Shown here piece after piece: positions 33,972-41,793 of a stretch of DNA of 41,793 nucleotides. The stretch is taken from contig LUKI01000020.1 in NCBI GenBank assembly GCA_001593685.1, positions 1 to 41,793 on the forward strand. Direction: 5' to 3'. The notes beneath the pieces were generated by a model. The model had not been told where the DNA came from. It ran no database searches and saw nothing but the letters and a program-made list of their open reading frames with translations. The stretch comes from Gammaproteobacteria bacterium F7 (GTDB taxonomy: Bacteria > Pseudomonadota > Gammaproteobacteria > Pseudomonadales > IMCC2047). The translations under genes and the position numbers were made by a program. How positions within the stretch are numbered: the first letter of the stretch is position 1; the number at the start of each line of letters is the position of its first letter.

Positions 33972-35060
33972 CTATGAGAGTGTCTGTTTTAGTGCTTGGC
34001 AAACAGTTTCTATTTGTTCATCTGTAAGATAAGGGTGCATTGGCAAACTCATAACCACGTCGGCAATTTTATCACCAACCGGCAGGTCAGCTGAGTCATC
34101 AGACAAGGCCGTTTGTTTATTCAAAGGAATAGGGTAATGCACGGCTGTAGGAATCCCTTCTTCTTTAAGTTTTTCCTGAACAGCTTCACGGTTTTCAAGG
34201 CGAATTGTATATTGTGCCCAAGCACTAGTGTTGTGAGATTCCAAATATGGCGTCGTATCAATACCCGCCTCATTTAACAATGATGTGTAACCTTCTGCCA
34301 CTTGTTGCCGTAATTCCAGTTCTCTGGAAAACATCTCGAGTTTAGGGAGAAGAATAGCTGCTTGAATCGTATCAAGCCTGCTATTAACACCCACCAAAGC
34401 GTGGTGATAACGTCTATCCTGGCCATGGTTAGCTATTTGGCGCATAACCGTTGCCAATTCATCATCATTGGTAAAAATAGCCCCACCATCACCGTAACAA
34501 CCTAGAGGCTTGGCGGGAAAGAAAGAGGTCGTCGCCACAGTGCTCAGATTACAGGAGCGTTCTCCCTTATAAGTCGCACCAAAACTTTGCGCAGCATCTT
34601 CGATGACTGGTAACCCATGCTTATCCGCAATCGCATTAATGGCATCAAAATCTGCACACTGTCCGTACAATGACACAGGCATAATCGCCTTGGTACGAGA
34701 AGTGATAGCCGCCTCAATTTTTAATGGATCAATATTATAAGTACGGGAATCAACATCCACATAAACTGGTTTGGCGCCTAATAAAGCCACCGTTTCTGCA
34801 GTGGCGATAAAGGTAAAACCAGGAACAATAACTTCATCACCAGGACCAATGCCAAAAGCCATTTGGGCAATTTGAAGAGCATCTGTCCCATTTGCACAAG
34901 CGATACAATGTTTTACTCCCGCAAATTCAGATAGTTTTTGTTCAAGCTCGCGAACTTCAGGCCCCAAAATGTATTGCCCATGTGCCAGTACTCGCTGAAT
35001 ACCCGCATCTATTTCCTTTTTAATCAGCGCCTGCTGCGCAGCAAGATCAACAAATTGCAT
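33972..35060 (-). CDS. wbpE: UDP-3-keto-GlcNAcA aminotransferase, WbpE-like
   Basis: A 362-aa DegT-family aminotransferase. PLP lysine K184 lies in FFPAKPLGCYGDGG and D155 in VIEDAAQSFGA. In Pseudomonas O-antigen synthesis, WbpE aminates the 3-keto sugar made by WbpB, using glutamate and regenerating 2-oxoglutarate. The gene order WbpB-WbpD-WbpE with 2-3 bp spacing is seen here, which makes the specific call good. ATG start. Confidence 0.87.
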   Translation of the reverse strand: MQFVDLAAQQALIKKEIDAGIQRVLAHGQYILGPEVRELEQKLSEFAGVKHCIACANGTDALQIAQMAFGIGPGDEVIVPGFTFIATAETVALLGAKPVYVDVDSRTYNIDPLKIEAAITSRTKAIMPVSLYGQCADFDAINAIADKHGLPVIEDAAQSFGATYKGERSCNLSTVATTSFFPAKPLGCYGDGGAIFTNDDELATVMRQIANHGQDRRYHHALVGVNSRLDTIQAAILLPKLEMFSRELELRQQVAEGYTSLLNEAGIDTTPYLESHNTSAWAQYTIRLENREAVQEKLKEEGIPTAVHYPIPLNKQTALSDDSADLPVGDKIADVVMSLPMHPYLTDEQIETVCQALKQTLS

Positions 35061-35063
35061 TAT

Positions 35064-35654
35064 CTATTCACTCTCTTTATGTAAGACACCATCATTCAGC
35101 AGATAGCGTGCGCCTGTATTCGGACAAATAGCCTCACCATCTCCTTCAACTGGTAAGTTCAACTGTTCACCAAACTCACTCATCCAACCTATTTGCCGTG
35201 AAGGAACCCCTACTACCAAGGCATAGGGTAAAACGTCTTTATTTACAACCGTACCAGCTCCAACAAAAGAGTATTTCCCAATAGTTACTCCACAGACGAT
35301 CGTACAGTTAGCCCCCAAAGTAGCGCCCTTTTTAACCAAAGTATCCTTATATTGATCCTTGCGTTCAATCAAAGAACGCGGGTTATAGACATTGGTGAAA
35401 ACCATGCTCGGCCCACAAAAAACCCCCTCTTCGAGATACACATTATCGTAAACAGACACATTATTCTGAATTTTACAGTGATCGCCAATGGTAACTTTAT
35501 TACCCACAAAAACATTTTGCCCTAATGACACCCCCTCACCAATTTGCGCGCCACTGCAAACATGAGCCCAATGCCAGATCCGACTATTTGGGCCAATTCT
35601 GGCACCATTGTCTACAATAGCCGTCTCATGAATCATTACGTCTTTAAAAGACAC
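35064..35654 (-). CDS. wbpD: UDP-3-amino-GlcNAcA N-acetyltransferase, WbpD-like
   Basis: A 196-aa hexapeptide-repeat acetyltransferase. The [34 protein letters not shown] and [19 protein letters not shown] segments correspond closely to WbpD. WbpD acetylates the 3-amino group to give UDP-2,3-diacetamido-2,3-dideoxy-glucuronic acid. The start GTG (35654) has GGAG eight bases upstream; an in-frame ATG at 35636 is a weaker alternative. It lies 2 bp from the WbpB-like stop. Confidence 0.9.
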   Translation of the reverse strand: MSFKDVMIHETAIVDNGARIGPNSRIWHWAHVCSGAQIGEGVSLGQNVFVGNKVTIGDHCKIQNNVSVYDNVYLEEGVFCGPSMVFTNVYNPRSLIERKDQYKDTLVKKGATLGANCTIVCGVTIGKYSFVGAGTVVNKDVLPYALVVGVPSRQIGWMSEFGEQLNLPVEGDGEAICPNTGARYLLNDGVLHKESE

Positions 35655-35656
35655 TC

Positions 35657-36706
35657 TTAATACTCCAATGGTAAGGAAACTGTTTTACCGTCTCTCGCAG
35701 AAAGGTAAGCAGCAATTAATACTTCAAGTGATTTCAGACCCTCTCGCCCATCTGTTTCCGGCTCAGCTTCACCACGAAGAACATCAATTACATTTTTATA
35801 ATAAAGTGGGTGCCCAAAGCCATAAACAGACGTGGTTTCATAATTTGCTGCCGCAATCTCAGTATCGTAATCTTTCGCTTCAGCAAAATCCCACTCCTGA
35901 ATTTCGTTCACCGCCATACCGCCGATTCGTACAGTACCTTCCTCACCTAAAATGGTAATAGATCCCTCAAGGTTTTTCGGATAGGTACACATTGTCACGG
36001 CCATTGAGCCTAGGGCGCCATTTCGCCAACGAACATTAAGGACACCAGTATCCTCAACTTCAATATTGCGGTGTGTTGTCGTCATAGCTTGAACATCTGC
36101 AATAGGCCCTATTATCCAATCTAATAAATCAACATAGTGGCTAGCCTGATTCATAAACGCGCCACCATCAAGCTCCCATGTGCCTCGCCACTTACCCTGA
36201 TCGTAATATTCCTGCGGTCTTGTCCAAAAAACATTCAGGTGAACCATATAAATTTTACCGAAGCGGTCTTCATCTACGGCTCGTTTAAGTAGTTGTAAAG
36301 TAGTATTACGCCTGTTTTGCTTAACCACTAACAAACGCACCTTGTTCTCGTCGCACGCTTTGACCATTCGCACACCATCAGACCAGCGAGTAGCCATCGG
36401 CTTTTCACTAACAACATGCACACCATGCCTTGCTGCAAGTATCGCTTGATCGGGATGAAGCCCACTCGGCGAACAAAGAGCCACCACATCTATTGACTCG
36501 TTGCTCAACATGTCTTCTAAGTGAGAATACCCAGGAACCTCATATTCTTTTTTCGCTATTTCAAGCGCACGTATATCATTATCACAAACAGCGGTGAGAC
36601 ATAAATGTTCAGGGTATTTTTCAATGGCAGCAAAATGATTTTTTGCAATACGCCCGCAGCCAACCACTGCTATATTGATTTTCCTTTCTTTGACAACTGG
36701 GTACAT
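35657..36706 (-). CDS. wbpB: UDP-GlcNAcA 3-dehydrogenase, WbpB-like (Gfo/Idh/MocA family)
   Basis: A 349-aa oxidoreductase with N-terminal NAD-binding GCGRIA (16-21), the family's EKP motif (101-103) and a C-terminal beta-sheet domain with [18 protein letters not shown]. WbpB oxidises C3 of UDP-GlcNAcA and, in coupling with WbpE, recycles NADH through 2-oxoglutarate. It is the first gene of the long minus-strand run, so its promoter should lie in 36707-36989. ATG start with GGTGG upstream. Confidence 0.9.
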   Translation of the reverse strand: MYPVVKERKINIAVVGCGRIAKNHFAAIEKYPEHLCLTAVCDNDIRALEIAKKEYEVPGYSHLEDMLSNESIDVVALCSPSGLHPDQAILAARHGVHVVSEKPMATRWSDGVRMVKACDENKVRLLVVKQNRRNTTLQLLKRAVDEDRFGKIYMVHLNVFWTRPQEYYDQGKWRGTWELDGGAFMNQASHYVDLLDWIIGPIADVQAMTTTHRNIEVEDTGVLNVRWRNGALGSMAVTMCTYPKNLEGSITILGEEGTVRIGGMAVNEIQEWDFAEAKDYDTEIAAANYETTSVYGFGHPLYYKNVIDVLRGEAEPETDGREGLKSLEVLIAAYLSARDGKTVSLPLEY

Positions 36707-36989
36707 AGATCCACCGATTTATCAGCAAAATAGCCCCCCTCAATTAGGTGCAACGACCATTGATTAGCAGCACACGAACAAAGGAGGAAATAGTCGGCCA
36801 TACTACAATAGGCTGTAAACTTTTAAAACGAAAAACCACTCCTAGTCTACTGTACTTGAAGTGAAATCAACTTTAAAAGAAACATGCGCAAAAGGAGGAT
36901 AAGAAAACCTGTCAGCTCGACGCCAAAACCTCATAGCAAGGAGATTAATTTTAATCGCGGTACTAACAAATAGTTTCAAATAAAGAAAA
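36707..36989. other. intergenic span upstream of the polysaccharide run
   Basis: No gene is visible. It must contain the promoter of the wbpB-led operon. The best minus-strand guess is TTTACA followed 18 bases later by GACTAT, which is weak. Three plus-strand purine blocks (AAAGGAGG near 36779, AAAGGAGG near 36890, AAGGAG near 36939) resemble ribosome-binding sites, but no start codon follows any of them. Confidence 0.4.
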
Positions 36990-37066
36990 TGGTCGGGACG
37001 ACAGGATTTGAACCTGTGACCACCACACCCCCAGTGTGGTGCGCTACCAGACTGCGCTACGCCCCG
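36990..37066 (-). tRNA. tRNA-Pro(GGG)
   Basis: A 77-nt cloverleaf with acceptor CGGGGCG/CGTCCCG, anticodon stem-loop CCACA-CTGGGGG-TGTGG (anticodon GGG), T arm ACAGGTTCAAATCCTGT and encoded CCA (36990-36992). It is single-copy here and downstream of the ihfA-merR genes on the same strand, as in pseudomonads. It forms the right border of the polysaccharide locus. Confidence 0.96.
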
Positions 37067-37101
37067 ATGATCTTGAATATCTAACTTAAGAAACGGCGCA
37101 G

Positions 37102-37130
37102 ATCATACCCTATGAAAGGCGCCTTGAAAA
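37102..37130 (-). promoter_or_regulatory. promoter of tRNA-Pro
   Basis: On the minus strand TTTTCA (37125-37130), a 17-base spacer and TATGAT (37102-37107) are followed by the GC-rich discriminator CTGCGCCG, typical of stable-RNA promoters. Confidence 0.55.
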
Positions 37131-37183
37131 CAACAGAAGGGTTTTGAAAACAACTAATTTTGTATCGGAATGATTTTCGAGTT

Positions 37184-37540
37184 TTAAGCTTTTAATGTGC
37201 TTAACACGTCTTCAAGCTCGGTCACCATCTGACGAATCAGTTGCTGAGATTGGCTGGTATCATCCTTAACATCTTCACTACCGAAGCGCTGTCGCGCACC
37301 GCCAATGGTGAAGCCCTGATCATATAACAGGCTACGAATCTGGCGAATAATCAGCACATCCTGACGCTGATAATAACGGCGATTTCCGCGGCGCTTTACC
37401 GGGCTAAGCTGAGAAAATTCCTGCTCCCAATACCTCAACACGTGCGGTTTGACATTGCACAGTTCACTCACTTCACCAATAGTAAAGTAGCGTTTTCCCG
37501 GAATGGGGGGCAATTCATCGTTATGGCTTGGTTCCAGCAT
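37184..37540 (-). CDS. MerR-family transcriptional regulator
   Basis: A 118-aa DNA-binding protein with a MerR winged helix ([25 protein letters not shown], residues about 17-41, then the wing [13 protein letters not shown]). It has a short C-terminal helix in place of an effector domain. This regulator is the conserved downstream neighbour of ihfA in pseudomonads; its targets are not known from sequence. An upstream TTG (37549) exists, but the ATG at 37540 gives the usual [12 protein letters not shown] start. It overlaps the ihfA 3' end by 20 bp. Confidence 0.9.
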   Translation of the reverse strand: MLEPSHNDELPPIPGKRYFTIGEVSELCNVKPHVLRYWEQEFSQLSPVKRRGNRRYYQRQDVLIIRQIRSLLYDQGFTIGGARQRFGSEDVKDDTSQSQQLIRQMVTELEDVLSTLKA

Positions 37541-37823
37541 AATCTTCAACTTTTGCTTTTAATTTTTGACCAGGGCGGAAGGTCACCACGCGCCGTGCGC
37601 TAATGGGTATATCTTCACCCGTTTTCGGATTACGTCCAGGTCGTTCTTTTTTATCCCGCAGACCAAAATTACCAAATCCCGATAATTTTACCTGGTCATT
37701 ATTAATCAAACTTTGTCGCACTTCACCAAAAAACATCTCTACAATTTCTTTGGCTTCACGCTTATTCAAACCCAACTCATCAAACAGTTTTTCTGCGATA
37801 GCTGCTTTGGTAAGAGCTCCCAT
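37521..37823 (-). CDS. ihfA: integration host factor subunit alpha
   Basis: A 100-aa HU/IHF-family DNA-bending protein. [13 protein letters not shown] starts the helical dimer region, and the beta-arm tip [14 protein letters not shown] carries the proline that intercalates DNA. Paired with IhfB it bends DNA at specific sites in replication, recombination and transcription. It is 3 bp downstream of pheT, the standard pheST-ihfA arrangement. ATG start. Confidence 0.97.
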   Translation of the reverse strand: MGALTKAAIAEKLFDELGLNKREAKEIVEMFFGEVRQSLINNDQVKLSGFGNFGLRDKKERPGRNPKTGEDIPISARRVVTFRPGQKLKAKVEDYAGTKP

Positions 37824-37826
37824 TAA

Positions 37827-40205
37827 CTAGCCCCTTAATTTTGCGCTAAATTGTTTTTCTAAGCTATTGATAACATTACCAATAAACTCTGATATTTCTT
37901 CATCGGTAAGAGTGCGCGATGTGTGCTGCCAGGTCAAGCCTAACGCTAAACTTTTGTGATCCGGCTCAATACCTTTGCCGTCATACAAATCAAATAAACG
38001 CACATCTGTTAACCACTCACCAGCCGACGCTTTCATGCCATCAACAATGGCAGAAAGCTCAACCGAACTTGAAACAAGTATAGACAAGTCTCGTCGAACT
38101 TCCGGGAATTTTGATAATTCTGTAAAACTAGCAATAACACCCTGCTCAATGCCTGCTAAAGAAAGCTCAAACAGATAAACGGGGCCATTCAAGCCAAGTG
38201 CTTTTTCAATAGTGGGGTGCAGTGCACCAACAAACCCAACCTCCTCACCATTGCGCATAATAGCGGCCGACTGCCCCGGATGCAGCGCATGATGAGCTTT
38301 AGCCACAAAGGTAAATTCCTGCGCCGCTCCGCCCATGGCTAAAAGCGCTTCCACATCACCTTTTACATCATAAAAATCAACCGACTCAGTTTTTTCCAGC
38401 CAGTTCTCCTCATGACGACCACCGGCAATCACACCACCAATTTTGGCCACCTGCTCGATGCCCGCACTGGAACGCTTAAAGGTCAAGCCACTTTCGAACA
38501 AACGTACACGCTGCTGCTGACGGTTTTGGTTGTACTGCAGTGCCTGAGCAAGCCCTGGCCACAGTGATGTACGCATCAGCGACATATCTGCCGAAATCGG
38601 ATTAGCCAGCTCGATACCCTGATCCGAGGTATCAAAATAGGCCTGCATCTTAGGATCAACAAAACTGTAAGTGATTGCTTCGTTATATCCGCGCGCTAAC
38701 AAAACACGACGCAGACTCTTAATAGATACCTTTGCTTCATTTGCAGGCTTCGGGGTCAATGTTGCGGTTGGTGCACAAACCGGCAAACGGTTATAGCCAT
38801 AAATACGTGCCAGCTCTTCAACCAAATCCGCTTCGATAGCAATATCAAAACGATAGGAAGGCACAGAAACCGACCACTCACCAGCTGCTACCTCTTCTAC
38901 GCCCAAGCCAAGACGCTTGAGAATATCTACAATTTCGTCAGCACCTATATCCAGCGCCAGCAAACTCTTAACCCGTTCTTCGCGCAGGCTTACCGTATTC
39001 CATTTAGGCAATTTACCTTCAGAAACCACTTCAACGACCGGCCCGGCTTCGCCACCACTGATATCCAGCAGTAACGCTGTCGCACGCTCAACCGCCTGGC
39101 GTTGCAATTCAAAATCCACACCCCGCTCAAAACGGTGTGATGAATCAGTGTGCAATCCATAGCTACGCGCTTTACCGGCAATTGTAGTCGGCTTAAAAAA
39201 AGCACTTTCCAAAAAGATGTTTTTAGTTTCACTACCCACACCTGTAGCCGCACCACCCATCACACCGGCCATAGCCAGCGGGCCAGAGTTATCAGCGATA
39301 ACTAGCGTATCGGCTGTCAGCTTGATTTCCTGCTCATCCAGCAGGGTTAGCTTTTCACCTTCGCTAGCCATGCGCACCTGAATCGCCCCCTGCAGCTTAT
39401 CTCTATCAAAAGCGTGCATAGGTTGCCCCAGCTCAAGCAACACGTAGTTGGTTACATCAACCACTGCATCAATGGAACGGATTCCAGAACGACGTAAACG
39501 CTCGACCATCCACAGCGGAGTAGCGGCCGTGGCGTCAATATTATTAATCACACGCCCCACATAACGCGGACAGTCCCCATCAGCATCAACAACAACCTCA
39601 TGAATATCATCATGTGTTGCAGATACGGCATTAATCTTTATAGAGTTAACATCAGCTTTGTTGAGCACACCCACTTCACGAGCCAAACCAGCAACGCTCA
39701 AACAGTCACCACGGTTAGGCGTCAGATCAATATCAATCACATTGTCTTCAAGCTTTAAGTAACAGCGGATATCAGCACCAACAGGCGCATCGGCAGGCAA
39801 CTCCATAATACCGTCGGATTTTTCACCCAAGCCAATTTCGTCCGCGCCACATAGCATACCGTAGGACTCAACGCCTCTCAGTTTGGCTTTTTTGATTTTG
39901 AAGTTGCCCGGCAAGACCGCGCCCACTTCGGCCAAAGCCACCTTAATACCAGCACGCGCATTTGGCGCACCGCACACCACCTGAAAAACCTCGGAGCCAT
40001 TAGTCACCTGACAAACTCTTAGTTTGTCCGCATCCGGGTGCTGTTCAGCCTGCTGAATTTCAGCCACCACAACTCCGCGAAAATCACCGGCAACTGGTTC
40101 AATGCCGTCCACTTCCAGACCCGCCATGGTTAATTGCTCAACCAATTCGTCGGAATCAATCTGGGGGTTTACCCACTCTCTAAGCCACTGTTCACTGACT
40201 TTCAT
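37827..40205 (-). CDS. pheT: phenylalanine-tRNA ligase subunit beta
   Basis: A 792-aa subunit, close to the E. coli length. It has an N-terminal OB-fold tRNA-binding domain (about 40-150), the B3/B4 editing region, the B5 domain, a catalytic-like core (about 480-690) and a C-terminal FDX-ACB anticodon-binding domain (about 700-792). With PheS it forms the (alpha-beta)2 enzyme charging tRNA-Phe, and it clears mischarged Tyr. ATG start, 83 bp after pheS on the same transcript. Confidence 0.98.
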   Translation of the reverse strand: MKVSEQWLREWVNPQIDSDELVEQLTMAGLEVDGIEPVAGDFRGVVVAEIQQAEQHPDADKLRVCQVTNGSEVFQVVCGAPNARAGIKVALAEVGAVLPGNFKIKKAKLRGVESYGMLCGADEIGLGEKSDGIMELPADAPVGADIRCYLKLEDNVIDIDLTPNRGDCLSVAGLAREVGVLNKADVNSIKINAVSATHDDIHEVVVDADGDCPRYVGRVINNIDATAATPLWMVERLRRSGIRSIDAVVDVTNYVLLELGQPMHAFDRDKLQGAIQVRMASEGEKLTLLDEQEIKLTADTLVIADNSGPLAMAGVMGGAATGVGSETKNIFLESAFFKPTTIAGKARSYGLHTDSSHRFERGVDFELQRQAVERATALLLDISGGEAGPVVEVVSEGKLPKWNTVSLREERVKSLLALDIGADEIVDILKRLGLGVEEVAAGEWSVSVPSYRFDIAIEADLVEELARIYGYNRLPVCAPTATLTPKPANEAKVSIKSLRRVLLARGYNEAITYSFVDPKMQAYFDTSDQGIELANPISADMSLMRTSLWPGLAQALQYNQNRQQQRVRLFESGLTFKRSSAGIEQVAKIGGVIAGGRHEENWLEKTESVDFYDVKGDVEALLAMGGAAQEFTFVAKAHHALHPGQSAAIMRNGEEVGFVGALHPTIEKALGLNGPVYLFELSLAGIEQGVIASFTELSKFPEVRRDLSILVSSSVELSAIVDGMKASAGEWLTDVRLFDLYDGKGIEPDHKSLALGLTWQHTSRTLTDEEISEFIGNVINSLEKQFSAKLRG

Positions 40206-40288
40206 TTATCAATCCAAATTCTTCAATTTATGCCAGGCCTGCTCTTAAGCAAGCCAAGGAAATAACCATTTATGCCAATCTAAGGGCG

Positions 40289-41479
<1,191 letters not shown>

Positions 41480-41500
41480 TCACTAAAATAATTTCAGTGA

Positions 41501-41793
41501 TTAAGCGGCCAGAGCTTCTTTTGCTTTTTCAGCAACGGCAGCAAATGCAGCCTGCTCTTGAACAGCCAGGTCAGCCAGCATCTTACGATCGATTTCGATA
41601 GACGCTTTTTTCAGTCCAGCAATCAGACGGCTGTAGGAAATACCATTGATGCGAGCTGCCGCATTAATACGGGCAATCCACAGAGCACGGAACTGACGCT
41701 TACGCTGACGACGGTCACGGTATGCATATTGACCGGCTTTGATAACAGCCTGTTTGGCAACGCGGTATACACGGCTACGAGCACCGTAATAAC
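41501..41793 (-). CDS. rplT: 50S ribosomal protein L20, 3' part
   Basis: The visible 96 C-terminal residues match L20: [16 protein letters not shown], then the very basic [21 protein letters not shown] and [11 protein letters not shown], ending KEALAA. About 20 N-terminal residues lie beyond the window. L20 binds 23S rRNA early in 50S assembly and represses its own operon in several bacteria. It is immediately upstream of pheST, the conserved arrangement. Confidence 0.95.
   Translation of the reverse strand, partial: YYGARSRVYRVAKQAVIKAGQYAYRDRRQRKRQFRALWIARINAAARINGISYSRLIAGLKKASIEIDRKMLADLAVQEQAAFAAVAEKAKEALAA

Noticed and set aside
38990-39256. 88-aa frame inside pheT on the same strand
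   Set aside because: It is an out-of-frame shadow of the well-conserved pheT coding sequence.

Overview
The window looks like a chromosomal segment of a gammaproteobacterium, probably a marine Pseudomonadales/Cellvibrionales-type organism. The right end carries the rplT-pheS-pheT-ihfA-merR-tRNA-Pro order known from pseudomonads. The left end carries a tRNA-Val/Asp/Val array. Housekeeping genes such as queD, a RibBX-type ribB, mltF and trhO read as typical gammaproteobacterial proteins. The genus cannot be fixed from sequence alone.

Left third (1-13.3 kb), mostly housekeeping: a tRNA operon; queD; the riboflavin gene ribBX with a degenerate second half; a DinB-like protein overlapping an NRDE/TANGO2-type protein; an olsB-olsA-like pair that probably makes ornithine-type aminolipids; a small membrane protein; lytic transglycosylase mltF; a membrane DnaJ-domain protein next to a von Willebrand A protein; an ABC exporter; the tRNA hydroxylase trhO; a secreted His/Tyr-rich peptide; and a uracil-DNA-glycosylase-fold protein.

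Middle (13.4-36.7 kb), a large surface-polysaccharide locus, nearly all on the minus strand. It has two initiating sugar-phosphate transferases (a long EpsB_2/WbaP-like one and a short PglC-like one). Nucleotide-sugar supply comes from a UDP-HexNAc 6-dehydrogenase, a WbpB-WbpD-WbpE set for UDP-2,3-diacetamido-glucuronate, PglD/PglE-like genes for a 4-acetamido sugar, and another epimerase/aminotransferase/acetyltransferase trio. Assembly and export genes include a GT4 glycosyltransferase, a GT-C membrane protein, a Wzx-like flippase, and a very large protein joining a GT-C-like half to a MurJ/MviN-like flippase half. Tailoring genes include a WbmS-like deacetylase, a stripped-down formyltransferase-like protein and a FemAB/GNAT-type protein. 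Two intergenic spans hold what look like remains of decayed genes. The 18.3-21.8 kb and 28.3-31.3 kb parts are visibly more AT-rich than the flanks, which fits horizontal acquisition.

Right end (36.7-41.8 kb), core translation genes: tRNA-Pro, a MerR-type regulator, ihfA, pheT, pheS and the 3' part of rplT. A terminator-like hairpin sits in the rplT-pheS spacer.

The most unusual items are the GT-C/MurJ fusion, the formyltransferase-like protein lacking its catalytic Asn/His, the long inverted repeat beside mltF whose arms pair fully only through G-U wobbles, and the two decayed gene remnants.
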